Shown here piece after piece: positions 26,776-36,381 of a DNA stretch of 64,000 bases. The position numbers and the translations under genes are program-made. The stretch comes from Streptomyces sp. CC228A (GTDB lineage: Bacteria > Actinomycetota > Actinomycetes > Streptomycetales > Streptomycetaceae). The notes beneath the pieces were generated by a model. That model saw only the letters and a program-made list of their open reading frames with translations. It made no database searches and was not told the origin of the DNA. The stretch covers positions 496,001 through 560,000 of the forward strand of contig NZ_JAJPUI010000004.1 of the NCBI RefSeq assembly GCF_021390935.1, in the 5' to 3' direction. How positions within the stretch are numbered: the stretch's first letter is position 1; each line of letters begins with the position of its first letter.

Positions 26776-29295
26776 GTGTTCGCAGCACTGGAGGCGGGAG
26801 ACCCGCGCCAGGTGGGCCGGTACCGGATCGTGGCGCGGCTCGGCGCCGGCGGGATGGGGCAGGTGTTCCTCGGGCGCTCCCCCGGTGGGCGGAGTGTGGC
26901 CGTGAAGGTCGTCCGGGCGGAGTTGGCCCAGGACGCCGGGTTCCGGAAGCGGTTCGCCCGCGAGGTGGCGACCGCCCGTCGGGTCACGGGCTTCTTCACC
27001 GCGGGCGTGGTGGACGCGGACCCCGACGGCTCCCCCGCGTGGCTGGCGACCGAGTACGTCCCCGGCATGGCGCTCGGCGAGGCCGTCGAAGCCCACGGCC
27101 CGTGGCCGGGGCGGAGCGTGCTCGCGCTGGGGGCGGGGCTCGCGGAGGCACTGGAGGCGATCCACGCCGCCGGGGTGGTGCACCGCGACCTGAAGCCGTC
27201 GAACGTCCTCCTCGCGCCGGACGGGCCGCGCGTCATCGACTTCGGGATCTCCGTCGCAGCCGAGGGCAGTGTGCTCACGCAGACCGGCATGGTGATCGGC
27301 ACGCCCGGATTCATGTCGCCGGAGCAGCTGGTGGGCAGCGGTCAGGTGGGGCCGGCAAGCGACGTGTTCGCGTTCGGCGCGGTCCTGGCGTACGCGGCTG
27401 TCGGCACCGGACCGTTCGGCGGTGGCGCCGCGCACGCGCTGAACTACCGCGTCGTGCACGAGCAGCCCGACCTCCGGGGCCTGCCCCCGGAGGTCCGGGA
27501 CGTGGTCGCGCGGTGCCTGGCGAAGGAACCGGGGCGGCGGCCGACGGTGACGGCGCTCATGACGGAGCTCGCCCATGCCCCCGGCGACGACAACGGATGG
27601 CTGCCGGCCCCGGTGCTGGAGGCACTGCGGTCACGGAGTGGTACGGGGGCCTCGGCGCCCGCGCCCGCGATAGGCCCCGGCGGGGACGCGTCCGCGGCCG
27701 CCGCACCGCAGCCGGCAGCCCCCATGCGGGGTCCCGGCCCGGACAGCGAGGGCCCCGCAATCCGCGGGGACGCGCCGCCGACGACCCCCGCCGCCGGATC
27801 GCCCGCACGGCCGCCTCCCCGGCGGCGGCTCCTGCCCCAGCCGACAGCGTCGGGGAGGGTGGCCCCGACGCCCCCGGACGCCCGGGCGACGCCGCGCCGG
27901 CGCCGGCGCGCCGGCGCCGGGGCGGACGCTGCCGAAGATCCGGGCGACGCCGCCGCGCGGCAGGCCGCGTCCCCAGGCGTCCCGACCGCCTCGGGCGACC
28001 AGGCCGTCGCCCGCCCCGGCACCCAGGAGTCGGCGCGGCGCCCCGGCGCCCGTACGCCGACCCCGCGGCCGCACATCGTGCACGACCGGGACATCGGCGC
28101 CCTCACCACTGCCCCGACACCCCCTCCGCCTTCCTCCGCTCCCACCCGCCGCCGGGCTCTCACCGCCCTCGCCGGGCTGGCCGTGGCGGGCGCCGCCTTC
28201 ACGGCGTACAGGATGAGCGACGCGGCCGACCGGAGCCCGCAAGCCCCGTCGGCGAACGGTGCGGGCACGGGCGCCCGCGAGAACGGCCGACCGGCCCCCG
28301 GCACGGAGCTGTGGGTACGCACCGACTTCCCCGCCATGACCGCCGCCTCCTACTCCAGCCCCGCGAAGGCGCTCCTCATCGGCGGTGCCGCCGGCGTCCA
28401 CGCCGTCGACCCGCTCACCGGCGACGACCTCTGGACCTTCACCACCGACGCCGCCCGTCCCACGGCGCCGGTGCTCGACGCCGCCGGCGGCACCGCGTAC
28501 TTCGCCGGCGGCGACGGCACGGTCCACGGCCTCGACATCGCCGCCCGCACGGTCGACTGGACGTACCGCATGGGCGGCCGGGGCTCCCGGGCGGTGGTCC
28601 CCTCGGATCCGGAGCGCAACCGCAGCACGCTGTACCTCACCGGCAGCGACAGCAAGCTCCACGCCGTGAGCACCGCCACGGGCGTACTCCGCTGGACGGC
28701 CCCGTGCCCGGCGCAGCGCTGGCGCTCCCGTGTCCGTCCGGTGGCGAGCCTCAGGCAGGTCCACGTCGGGGGCGCCGACGGCCGCATCCACACCTTCGAC
28801 GACAGCGGGGAGCCCCTCTGGACGTACGACACGGGGCGCCCCGTCCAGACGACCCCGGCGCTCGGCGGCGGTGTCCTCTGCGTCGGCAGCCTGCGGCGGG
28901 AGGTGCTCGCGCTGGAGCCCTCGACGGGGCGGAAACTCTGGTCCTTCGCCACACAGGAGGAGCCGGGGGCTCCCGTCGTCGACGGCAGCACGGTGTACGT
29001 CCACGACTACGGCGGCGCCCTGCACGCGCTGGACACGTCGAGCGGCGAACCGCGCTGGTCGTACCGGCTCGGCTCGGCGGTCGTGGCGGACCCGCTGGTG
29101 GACCGTGGCGCCGTGTACGTCGGCGCCAAGGACGGCACGCTGCATGTGCTCGACGCGAAGTCGGGGAAGGCCCGTTGGAGCGTCCGTGCCGACGCGGAGA
29201 TCGTGACGGCCCCGAGGGTCTTCGGAGCCGCGGTGTACTTCGGCGTCAAGGGCTCGGAGCCGGGGCAGGGGCGGTTGTACGCCGTGAGCGTCTGA
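26776..29295 (+). CDS. Membrane Ser/Thr protein kinase with PQQ-type beta-propeller sensor
   Basis: About 839 aa from GTG 26776, with GGGGGCGG upstream; longer GTG starts exist. The kinase domain is complete: glycine loop GAGGMG (about residue 24), VAVKVV, HRDLKPSN (about 136), DFG (about 155), GTPGFMSPEQ. A Pro/Ala-rich linker covers about 290-455. One membrane segment (RRALTALAGLAVAGAAFTAY) is at about 460-480. The external half has repeated PQQ-like motifs (GDDLWTFTTDA, GVLRWTAPCPA, GRKLWSFATQ, GEPRWSYRLG, GKARWSVRAD), forming a probable propeller that senses a ligand or surface. Signal and targets unknown. Confidence 0.93.
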   Translation: MFAALEAGDPRQVGRYRIVARLGAGGMGQVFLGRSPGGRSVAVKVVRAELAQDAGFRKRFAREVATARRVTGFFTAGVVDADPDGSPAWLATEYVPGMALGEAVEAHGPWPGRSVLALGAGLAEALEAIHAAGVVHRDLKPSNVLLAPDGPRVIDFGISVAAEGSVLTQTGMVIGTPGFMSPEQLVGSGQVGPASDVFAFGAVLAYAAVGTGPFGGGAAHALNYRVVHEQPDLRGLPPEVRDVVARCLAKEPGRRPTVTALMTELAHAPGDDNGWLPAPVLEALRSRSGTGASAPAPAIGPGGDASAAAAPQPAAPMRGPGPDSEGPAIRGDAPPTTPAAGSPARPPPRRRLLPQPTASGRVAPTPPDARATPRRRRRAGAGADAAEDPGDAAARQAASPGVPTASGDQAVARPGTQESARRPGARTPTPRPHIVHDRDIGALTTAPTPPPPSSAPTRRRALTALAGLAVAGAAFTAYRMSDAADRSPQAPSANGAGTGARENGRPAPGTELWVRTDFPAMTAASYSSPAKALLIGGAAGVHAVDPLTGDDLWTFTTDAARPTAPVLDAAGGTAYFAGGDGTVHGLDIAARTVDWTYRMGGRGSRAVVPSDPERNRSTLYLTGSDSKLHAVSTATGVLRWTAPCPAQRWRSRVRPVASLRQVHVGGADGRIHTFDDSGEPLWTYDTGRPVQTTPALGGGVLCVGSLRREVLALEPSTGRKLWSFATQEEPGAPVVDGSTVYVHDYGGALHALDTSSGEPRWSYRLGSAVVADPLVDRGAVYVGAKDGTLHVLDAKSGKARWSVRADAEIVTAPRVFGAAVYFGVKGSEPGQGRLYAVSV

Positions 29296-29480
29296 GCGGC
29301 CGGCCGTCGCCGCACCGCGTCGTGCGGGCGAGCGGCCGCCTTGCTGCGTGCCCGCGGCAGCGCACGGCACAGGCGGGCGCGAGGTGAAGGGGCACGCCAG
29401 GGGCGTGGGCCAGGGGCGCACCGGACGGGCCGGTGCGCCCCTGGTGCGGGCGCTCGTCTACGCCGACCGCGGCGGTACGG

Positions 29481-30437
29481 TCACGCCGCGTCCCAGCGGT
29501 CCGTACGGTGCTCGGCGTCGGCGGGATGCCGCAGCCGGGCCTCCACACGGCCGTGGCGCACCCGGGTGTCGAACGCCGGCTGCGGAGCCGTCGCGGGTCC
29601 GCGCACGTTCCACCCGTCCTCCAGCCGGAACACGCTCCCGTGCCAGGGGCAGCGCACGCAGCCGTCGCGCAGTTCCCCTTCCGACAGCGGTCCTCCCATG
29701 TGGCTGCAGTGCTCCGCGAGGACGCGGACCTCGTCGTCGGGCTCCCGCACCACCATGACCGCCACGTCCCCGATGTGGCGCCGGACGGCGCTGCCCACGG
29801 GAAGGTCCGCGAGCTCGCCGACCGGCTGCCAGCCCTGCTCCACGAGGTGGGACACCTGCTCGGCGTGGTTGGCTCCGGACGCCTGCCGGTAGGCGAGGTG
29901 GCCGCCGAGCGCGCCGCCCACGGCGACAGCGGTCAGCCCGGCCAGCCCCAGTGCCTTGCCGCGTACCGTCTGCCTGCGCCGGCGAGCGACGTACGAGGCC
30001 GCGTACAGAGCCACGCCCGTCACGTTGGCCGCCGCGTGCACGAATCCGACGCGCTGCTGTTCGCGCGGCAGCTCCGCCCAGTCCACCCAGCCGGCCACCG
30101 CCGCGGGCCCCGCTGCCGCCAGGCCGACGCCGACGAGGGTGCGCGCCGCCCGCCGGTGGCCCGGCAGGGCGTCCAGCAGGGCGGCGGAGAGCCATGTGCC
30201 CACGGGTACCTGCACCATCAGCGGATGCAGGGGATGGCCCAGCCAGCGGCCGTGCAGCGCGTCGCGCCCCCGCCCCAACGGGGCTGCCTTGACCGCCTTG
30301 CGCACGGCGTCCATCAGTCTGTCCGCCCCGGACCACCGCTCCAGCCCGTCCGCGCCGCGCAGCACACGGCCGGGGCCCTCCCTGGAAGGCAGCAGACGTG
30401 TCGCCGCCGTGTCACTGAGTGTGTGGGACCGATTCAT
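29481..30437 (-). CDS. Membrane protein with DUF2231 and Rieske [2Fe-2S] domains
   Basis: 318 aa from ATG 30437 (MNRSHTLSD). The N-terminal half is a DUF2231-type membrane region (GHPLHPLMVQVPVGTWLSAALLDALPG, about four membrane segments). The C-terminal third is a Rieske domain with cluster ligands in EHCSHMGG (CxH) and VRCPWHGSVF (CxxH). It probably passes electrons at the membrane; the partner is unknown. Upstream 30438-30876 contains no gene I can support. Confidence 0.9.
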   Translation of the reverse strand: MNRSHTLSDTAATRLLPSREGPGRVLRGADGLERWSGADRLMDAVRKAVKAAPLGRGRDALHGRWLGHPLHPLMVQVPVGTWLSAALLDALPGHRRAARTLVGVGLAAAGPAAVAGWVDWAELPREQQRVGFVHAAANVTGVALYAASYVARRRRQTVRGKALGLAGLTAVAVGGALGGHLAYRQASGANHAEQVSHLVEQGWQPVGELADLPVGSAVRRHIGDVAVMVVREPDDEVRVLAEHCSHMGGPLSEGELRDGCVRCPWHGSVFRLEDGWNVRGPATAPQPAFDTRVRHGRVEARLRHPADAEHRTDRWDAA

Positions 30438-30876
30438 AGGCGCCGGGTACCCGGCTCTCCCGAACGAAACGGCCGGACTTGTCGGGGCTCGGTCAGCCCA
30501 CGCCCCGAAACCCTTCCCTCCGGTCCCGGAACGCCGCGCAGCGTCCCTCATCCCGCCGATGCGCGGAGCGCTCCCGCCGCCCCTGCCTCCGGCGGACGGC
30601 AGGGGCGACGCACGGCCGGTGCCTGGCGCCGACGGCCCGCCGGTCCGACGATGCCGGGAGCGCGTGCCGCGGCGGGCCGGGCCGCGGTGGCGATCGGCCT
30701 CCGCCACGGCCGCCCGGCGCGGGCTTTCCGGCGCCCGACGCCCGGTGCCCGGCGGCGCAGCCCGTCCCGCGACCGCCCGGCGCGCGGCGGCAAAGCCCGT
30801 CCCGCTCAGCGCATCACGCCCGGCCCGGCGCCTCGCCGTGGCGCGGGAGGTCAGGACGGCGTCTCCTCCCCGGCGG

Positions 30877-31431
30877 TCACTGCTGCCGTGTCGCCGGCCG
30901 CGATGAGGCGGGGTGCGCCAGCAGCCCTGCCGCGGCCCGCTCATGCAGGGCTTCCAGTGCCTTCCCCTGCTGCCGGGCCCGGTGCAGCAGCTGCTCCAGC
31001 CGCTCCGCGTCCAGGCGGGCTTCCTGCGGTGCCGCGGCGAGCAGGGCCTGCCACAGCAGCGCCTTCCCCTGTGCTGCCATCCTCAGCGCTTCCAGCTCGA
31101 CCAGCAAGGACAGTCCCGAGCGGCGCAGCAGCCGGCCGTTGGGTTTCACCCGCCCGATCTTCTCGCCCAGCCACGCCCCGTAGAGCTTGTACCGCTTGAC
31201 CGGTATGCCGAGGTCCGCCACGACCCGGAACAGGGACTGCCGGTCCTGCGCGATCTCCGCCGCCAGCGCCTTCAGCTCGTCGCCGTAGGGCGAGTCGCCG
31301 TGCTCGCTCACCATGCGCCGGACGAGCCCCGCACCGGCCGTACTGCCGGCCAGGTGATCGTTCAAGTAGATGTCCAGCCGGCTCTGCCGCGTCCGCCTGC
31401 CGCCGGCGCCTTGCACTGTCCCGCTCATCAT
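30877..31431 (-). CDS. Helical hypothetical protein conserved in type
   Basis: 184 aa from tandem ATG codons at 31431/31428 with AGGGG upstream. Mostly helical: SRLDIYLNDHLAGSTAGAGLVRRMV, LKALAAEIAQDRQSLFRVVAD, AWLGEKIGRVKPNGRLLRRSGLS, ALRMAAQGKALLWQALL. No signal or membrane segment. The shape is like small four-helix ferritin-like or DUF892-type stress proteins, but I cannot place it in one. Lies among stress-associated genes. 31432-31913 holds no gene. Confidence 0.75.
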   Translation of the reverse strand: MMSGTVQGAGGRRTRQSRLDIYLNDHLAGSTAGAGLVRRMVSEHGDSPYGDELKALAAEIAQDRQSLFRVVADLGIPVKRYKLYGAWLGEKIGRVKPNGRLLRRSGLSLLVELEALRMAAQGKALLWQALLAAAPQEARLDAERLEQLLHRARQQGKALEALHERAAAGLLAHPASSRPATRQQ

Positions 31432-31913
31432 GCCCCTGGAGGTCTCGTAGCTGCCGGCCTCACCGAGTGCCCAGGCTGCGGTGGTCCATCCCCGTCCAGA
31501 GCGGATCGGCCCGGCCGCCGGGTGCCTCAGGCCCCGGTCATCAGGCCGCCCTCCTGCACCGCTGCCAGGGACCGGCTGTGTCGCCGACGCCGGAGCGCAC
31601 CTGCCGGCCCGAGCCGACGGCCTGCTGCCGGGTGCGCCGGTGGCGCCCTGCTCGCAGGGTGCGGCTCGCGGCTCGCGCGGCTCGGCGGTGGCTCTCCCGT
31701 GCCGGCCTGCCGCTGCGTCACCGCCCCGGGGCCCTCGCCCTCGGCCGTGGAGAGGGCACAGGCGCAAGGGAGTAGCGCGCATGCCCGACAGAGCTGGAGC
31801 AGCAGGGAAGTTGACGAACCATCGGCAATCGGGAGCAAAGGGGGTGATTAATGCCGTACCTGACGGGCACCCGCGTCGTCGTCAAGGTGCACGACCGAGC
31901 GAAAGGAGCAGTC

Positions 31914-32081
31914 ATGGCTGCGTCCAGGAACTCCGGCAACTTCGCTGACGACCCGCAGCGCGCCTCGGAGGCAGGCCGCAAGGGCGGACACGAAAGCGGA
32001 GGCAACTTCGCCAACGACCCCCAGCGCGCCTCCGAAGCAGGCCGCAAGGGCGGACACGAAAGCGGAGGCGGCAGCCGGTGA
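31914..32081 (+). CDS. KGG-motif stress protein
   Basis: 55 aa from ATG 31914 with AAAGGAG at 31902-31908. Two near-identical repeats of about 22 residues, each NFA(D/N)DPQRASEAGRKGGHESGG, like the KGG repeats of general-stress protein GsiB and desiccation-type hydrophilic proteins. Expected to be disordered and highly soluble. The family is linked to stress responses; here the role is inferred. Confidence 0.88.
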   Translation: MAASRNSGNFADDPQRASEAGRKGGHESGGNFANDPQRASEAGRKGGHESGGGSR

Positions 32082-32235
32082 CGCTGCCGGGGCTCCGAGC
32101 GGAGTGAGCAGTACGGGTGTGGGTCCGGTTCCCTTCTCCAGGGGCCGGGCCCACCTCGTGTGTCGCCGGCCGATGTGGCCGTATCGGGCACCCGGAGCCT
32201 GCATGCAACGGACCGACGGTGGGACCTGACCTGTC

Positions 32236-33390
32236 ATGCGAGGAATGCAGGGAATAGCAGCGGCTGCCGGGCGTTCCGCCGCGGCGACGTGGCGGAGCGT
32301 GCGGCGGGCCGTACGGGAGCCGGGACGGGAACGGGACGTGCTGGCACAAGCGGTGAAGGGTGCCTTCGCCGCCTGCGTGGCGTGGGCGGTGGCCGGCTGG
32401 TGGCTCAACGCCCCCATGGCGTTCATGGCGCCGTGGGTGGCGATCGTGCTGGTGGAGTCGACGGTCTACCGGTCCGTCCGGCACGGTCTGCAGCAGCTGG
32501 CGGCCATCGCCGTCGGCACCGCGGTGGCCACCGGCTGCGGCATGGCGCTGGGCTCCTCGATGGCGGCGATGGTCCTCGTGCTGCCGGCCGTCATGCTGCT
32601 CGGCCAGTGGAAGCGGCTGGGCAGCCAGGGGATCTTCGCGGGCACCGCCGCCCTGTTCGTCCTGACGACCGGGCCGGTCACCGTCGCCGCTTCGGCTTCC
32701 CGACTCGCCGAGGCGGGCTTCGGTGCCCTGGTCGGCATCGCGGTCAACGCGCTGATCCGGCCGCCGGTCTACCTGCGCGACACGCGGGCCGCCCTGCAGG
32801 ACGCCGCGCAGGGGGCGCAGGAACTCCTCCGTGAGATCGCCCGGCGGCTTCCCCAAGGGCAGCCGGACGCCGACACCGCCGCCGACTGGCACGACGCGGC
32901 TCTGCGCGTCCAGCGGCTGGTCGACCAGGCCCGCTCCGCCGCCGACTGGCACCGGGAGAGCCTGTCCGCCAACCCGCGCCGCCGCGGCGGCGCGGTCCCC
33001 CAGGCGGGCGAGGACTACGACGACGCCGTCACCGCCCTGGACTACATCGCGCTCCACATCACCGACGTCACCCGCACCATGCTGGAGGCCTCCACCAGCG
33101 CACGCAGGCCCACGTGGCTCAGCCCCGACACCGCCGCCCTTTACGCGCGCTTCGTCGACAGCACGGCCCGAGCCGTCCGCCTCTACGCCCGCGACCGTCT
33201 CACCCCCGGTGCCGCCGGCCGGGAAGCCGACGGGGAACGGGGCGCGGCAGCCCAGGAGCTCGCAGCCCGGCTGCGCGAACTGCGGCAGCAACTCGCGGGC
33301 GCGCCCCCGTACGACCCCGACGCACTGGCCACCTTCGGATCCCTCCTCAGCCAGGCCCACCGGCTCACCGACCGCCTCACGCGCAGCTGA
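32236..33390 (+). CDS. FUSC-family (aromatic acid exporter-like) membrane protein
   Basis: 384 aa. Membrane segments lie in the N-terminal 180 residues (GAFAACVAWAVAGWWL, FMAPWVAIVLVEST, LAAIAVGTAVATGCGMALG, MVLVLPAVMLLGQW, AGFGALVGIAVNALI). The motif RSVRHGLQQLAAIAVGTAVA resembles FUSC/ArAE proteins. A cytoplasmic helical half follows. Transport substrate unknown. It follows the KGG stress gene in the same direction. Confidence 0.85.
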   Translation: MRGMQGIAAAAGRSAAATWRSVRRAVREPGRERDVLAQAVKGAFAACVAWAVAGWWLNAPMAFMAPWVAIVLVESTVYRSVRHGLQQLAAIAVGTAVATGCGMALGSSMAAMVLVLPAVMLLGQWKRLGSQGIFAGTAALFVLTTGPVTVAASASRLAEAGFGALVGIAVNALIRPPVYLRDTRAALQDAAQGAQELLREIARRLPQGQPDADTAADWHDAALRVQRLVDQARSAADWHRESLSANPRRRGGAVPQAGEDYDDAVTALDYIALHITDVTRTMLEASTSARRPTWLSPDTAALYARFVDSTARAVRLYARDRLTPGAAGREADGERGAAAQELAARLRELRQQLAGAPPYDPDALATFGSLLSQAHRLTDRLTRS

Positions 33391-33584
33391 GGCCTCGTGG
33401 ACAGCCCGGATTACCCCGCGCGCACCGCCACCGGATCCCTCTCGCCCCGCAGGGAGCGCCCCTGCGCCCGTGCGGCCGCCTCTGACGGCCGGGCCGGCCG
33501 CCCCTGACGGCCGGGCGCGCCGCCGCGACGCTGACGAAAAAACCAACAGGACCACGGGGAAGGCGGGGCATTGCGCAGACTGCC

Positions 33585-33760
33585 CAGCCGAGAAGGCCGC
33601 AGGGACAGACGGATGCGGGACAACTGCCGAGCCGGAGGCCGCAGGGCCAAGCGCCTTCGCGAGGCTGCCGAGCCGAAGGCCGCAGGGACAGACGGATCCG
33701 GGACAACCGCCGAGCCGAAGGCCGCAGGGGCGGGCGGATTCAGGAGGCTGCCTTGCCGAG
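33585..33760. repeat. About 42-bp tandem repeat, four copies
   Basis: Four imperfect copies of a ~42-bp unit containing GCCGAGCCGAAGGCCGCAGG and GACAGACGGAT. The GGCCGCAGG words begin at 33595, 33637, 33678 and 33720 (spacing 42, 41, 42). The last copy runs into the stop of ku, so the array forms the 3' flank of that gene. The rest of 33391-33739 holds no gene. Confidence 0.65.
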
Positions 33761-34780
33761 GGCTTCGATGAGCTGGTCCTTGTTCATCTTGGACCGGCCG
33801 GCGATACCGCGCTGGGTCGCCTGCTCGTACAGTTCGTCCTTGCTGAGCTGCTCCAGCCGCTCCACCGGACCTCCCGACCGCGCCGGAGACGGTGCTTCCG
33901 CGCCCTTCTTCCCTCTTCTCTTCTGCTGCTTCCCCTCCCCCTTGCCACCCGCCGGGAGCCGCTTGGGAGTTCCGCGCTCCGCGGACGGCTGCTCGCGGCT
34001 TCCGCGGGACTGCTCGACGCTGCGCTGGAGGAGATCCATCAGGCTGATGACGTTGGTGGGCTCGGGCGGCGCCTCTTCGCTGACGATGTGCCGGCCCTTC
34101 GCCTTGGCGTCGACCAGTTCCCTGACCCGTTCCTCGTAGGTGTCGTGGTAGTCCTCGGGGTTCCAGTCCACGGACAGGGCGTCGATCAGCCGGCGTGCCG
34201 TGTCCAGTTCCCGGCTGGTGGCCTTGCTGCCCTCCGGCAGCACCGGCAGCTCCTCATGGGGGTCGCGGACCTCGTCGGCCCAGTGCAGGGTGTGCAGTAC
34301 GAGCACGTCCTCCTGCGCGCGCAGCGCCACGAGGTGCTGCTTGCCGCGCATCACGAAGCTGGCGATGCCGGTCTTGTTCTCCTGATCCAGCGCCGAGCGC
34401 AGCACGTCGTAGATCTTGGCGTACTCCTCGCCTTTGGGCGCGAGGTAGTAGGTGCGGTCGAAGTACACCGGCTCGACCTGTTCGAGGTCGACGAAGCCGG
34501 TGATCTCCACGACCTGCGATTTGCCGGGGGCGATCTCGTCGAGTTCGTCGGGGTCGACCAGGACGTGGTCGCCGCCCCCCAGGTCGTAGCCCTTGACGAT
34601 GTCGTCGTAGGCCACCTCTTCGCCGGTTCTCTCGTTCACCCGCTTGTAGCGGACGCGGTCGGAGGTGCCGCGCTGCAGCTGGCGGAAGTGCACGGTGTGG
34701 TCCTCGGTGGCGGTGAACAGCTGCACCGGCAACGTGACCAGGCCGAAGGTCAGCACCCCGCTCCAGATCGCTCTCGCCAT
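33740..34780 (-). CDS. ku: Non-homologous end joining protein Ku
   Basis: 346 aa from ATG 34780 (MARAIWSGVLTFGLVTLPVQ) with GGAGGAG upstream. The bacterial Ku core spans about residues 1-250 (KSQVVEITGFVDLEQVEPVYFDRTYY, EDVLVLHTLHWADEVR). A basic linker (KQQKRRGKK) leads to a C-terminal SAP-like DNA-binding segment (LSKDELYEQATQRGIAGRSKMNKDQLIEAL). Ku binds broken DNA ends and recruits LigD; no ligD lies in this window. It sits just downstream of a coiled-coil protein gene. Confidence 0.96.
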   Translation of the reverse strand: MARAIWSGVLTFGLVTLPVQLFTATEDHTVHFRQLQRGTSDRVRYKRVNERTGEEVAYDDIVKGYDLGGGDHVLVDPDELDEIAPGKSQVVEITGFVDLEQVEPVYFDRTYYLAPKGEEYAKIYDVLRSALDQENKTGIASFVMRGKQHLVALRAQEDVLVLHTLHWADEVRDPHEELPVLPEGSKATSRELDTARRLIDALSVDWNPEDYHDTYEERVRELVDAKAKGRHIVSEEAPPEPTNVISLMDLLQRSVEQSRGSREQPSAERGTPKRLPAGGKGEGKQQKRRGKKGAEAPSPARSGGPVERLEQLSKDELYEQATQRGIAGRSKMNKDQLIEALGKAAS

Positions 34781-34803
34781 CGCTCCTCCATGCCCTCCGT
34801 GCG

Positions 34804-35742
34804 TCACGCCTCGCGCCGGCCGTCGCCGGCGAGCTCCCGGGCGTGCGCGGCGGCGTCCTTCGCCCGCCGTCGGGCTTCGCGCAGGTCCCGGTCGGCCCGC
34901 CGGGTATGGTCGCGGGCCTTGCGGGCCGCTTCCCGCGCCCGCCGCTTGTCGCTCTCGGCGTGCTTGAGCTGCCGGGACAGCTCGGTGACGCGCTCCTCGG
35001 CCTGCTGCCGGTCGCGCTCCGCACGGCTCTGCTTCTCCTCGGCACGGGCCAGCTCCTCCTGCCGGCCCTGAAGCGCGCGCTCCGCGTCCGCGGCCTGCTG
35101 CCGAGCCCGTGCCAGCCGCTCCTGCTGCTCCCGGCGCCGTGTGCGCGCGGTGTCCAGATCGGCCACCTCACCCGTGCCCGCGGCGGCACGCAGGGAAGCC
35201 GGCCGGGGTGCCGGCTGTCCGCCGGAGGGGGCGGGGAAACCGACCGGGGCGCTGAGCGGCTTCGCCAGTCGGCCCTTCGCCCATTCGGCGGCCGCCTCGG
35301 GGTCGGCCAGAACGGCGTGGAGGGTCTCCTGCACCTCCTGGCGGGCGCCCTCGCCGATACGGTGCCCGGCCTCGGCCGTGAGCTGATCGGCCTGCCGGGC
35401 CAGGGCGAAGGTGAGCTGGTTCTGCTGCGCCGACAGTGCCTTCAGCTGCCCGCCGTCCAGGTCACGGTGGGCCCGCCGCAGCGCCTCACCCAGCTGCAGC
35501 AGGCGCTCGGCCTCCTCGGGCCGCCGGCGCACGAGTAGGTTGCTCGCCCAGGCCGCGAGAGTGGGGCGGCGCAGACGGCGGATCCGCTCGGCCAGCTCAC
35601 GGTCGCCTGCCGACCTGGCAGCCTTGGCCCGCTGGTCGCGGGTGGCGGTGAAGTCACCCGGCGGCAGTCCGTAGAGCTCATCGGTGACAGCGTCCAGATC
35701 CACCCTGCCTCCCACGCACTCCCTGAATGTCGATTTTCTCAT
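34804..35742 (-). CDS. Coiled-coil hypothetical protein upstream of ku
   Basis: 312 aa. The N-terminal half has a conserved-looking start (LDAVTDELYGLPPGDFTATRDQRAKAAR ... PTLAAWASNLLVRRRPEE). The C-terminal 120 residues are one long Ala/Arg/Glu coiled coil (ARQQAADAERALQGRQEELARAEEK). It ends 23 bases before the ku start and is probably co-transcribed with it, so a link with DNA repair is possible but unproven. Confidence 0.8.
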   Translation of the reverse strand: MRKSTFRECVGGRVDLDAVTDELYGLPPGDFTATRDQRAKAARSAGDRELAERIRRLRRPTLAAWASNLLVRRRPEEAERLLQLGEALRRAHRDLDGGQLKALSAQQNQLTFALARQADQLTAEAGHRIGEGARQEVQETLHAVLADPEAAAEWAKGRLAKPLSAPVGFPAPSGGQPAPRPASLRAAAGTGEVADLDTARTRRREQQERLARARQQAADAERALQGRQEELARAEEKQSRAERDRQQAEERVTELSRQLKHAESDKRRAREAARKARDHTRRADRDLREARRRAKDAAAHARELAGDGRREA

Positions 35743-35892
35743 GATTCACAGGGGTACGTGAGGTGGCGGCGGTGTCAGCCCACGGGAACGACGCTCGCGC
35801 ACGGCACCACCGGAACCGACGCTCGCGCACGGCAGGCCCGCCTCGCGGGCGCCTCACCGGAAGAGCCGCCTGGGGCGTCGGTGGGGGTGGTG

Positions 35893-36381
35893 TCAGGTGG
35901 TTGCTGTGGCGGGGAGTTGTGGGGGTGTGGGTGGGTGGCCGGGGGCTTTGGGGAGGGCGAGGACCATGGTGAGGCCGCCGCCGGGGGTGTCTTCGGCGGT
36001 GAGGGTGCCGCCCATGGCTTCGGCGAAGCCGCGGGCGACGGCGAGGCCGAGGCCGACGCCGGCGCCGCGCGGGGCGTCGCCGTAGCGCTGGAAGGGGGCG
36101 AAGACGTGTTCCTTGGCCTCGTCGGGGATGCCGCGGCCGCGGTCGACGACCCGTAGTTCCACGCGGTCGCCGAGGGTGCTGGCCGCGACGATGACGGGGA
36201 TGTCGGGCGGGCTGTACTTGACGGCGTTCTCCACGATGTTGGCGACGGCGCGTTCCAGCAGGCCCCGGTCGACTTCGATCATGGGCAGGCTTTCGGGGAT
36301 GTCCGGTTCGACGCTGCCCTCGGGCACGCCGCCGAAGGGCGAGGGCGGCACATCCGGAGCGCCGAACGGCGAGGGCAGCAC
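35893..36381 (-). pseudogene. kdpD: KdpD sensor kinase remnant (ATPase end only)
   Basis: 162 aa covering only the histidine-kinase ATPase domain: N box RAVANIVENAVKYSP, G1 DRGRGIPDEAKEHVF, and GVGLGLAVARGFAEAMGG. The wording closely matches the end of KdpD, the potassium sensor. Full KdpD is about 800-900 residues. The Usp, membrane and phospho-acceptor parts are absent, and upstream DNA (36382-36867) is not coding. A short GC-rich repeat (SPFGAPDV/SPFGGVPE) abuts the break. Probably a decayed end fragment. Confidence 0.75.
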
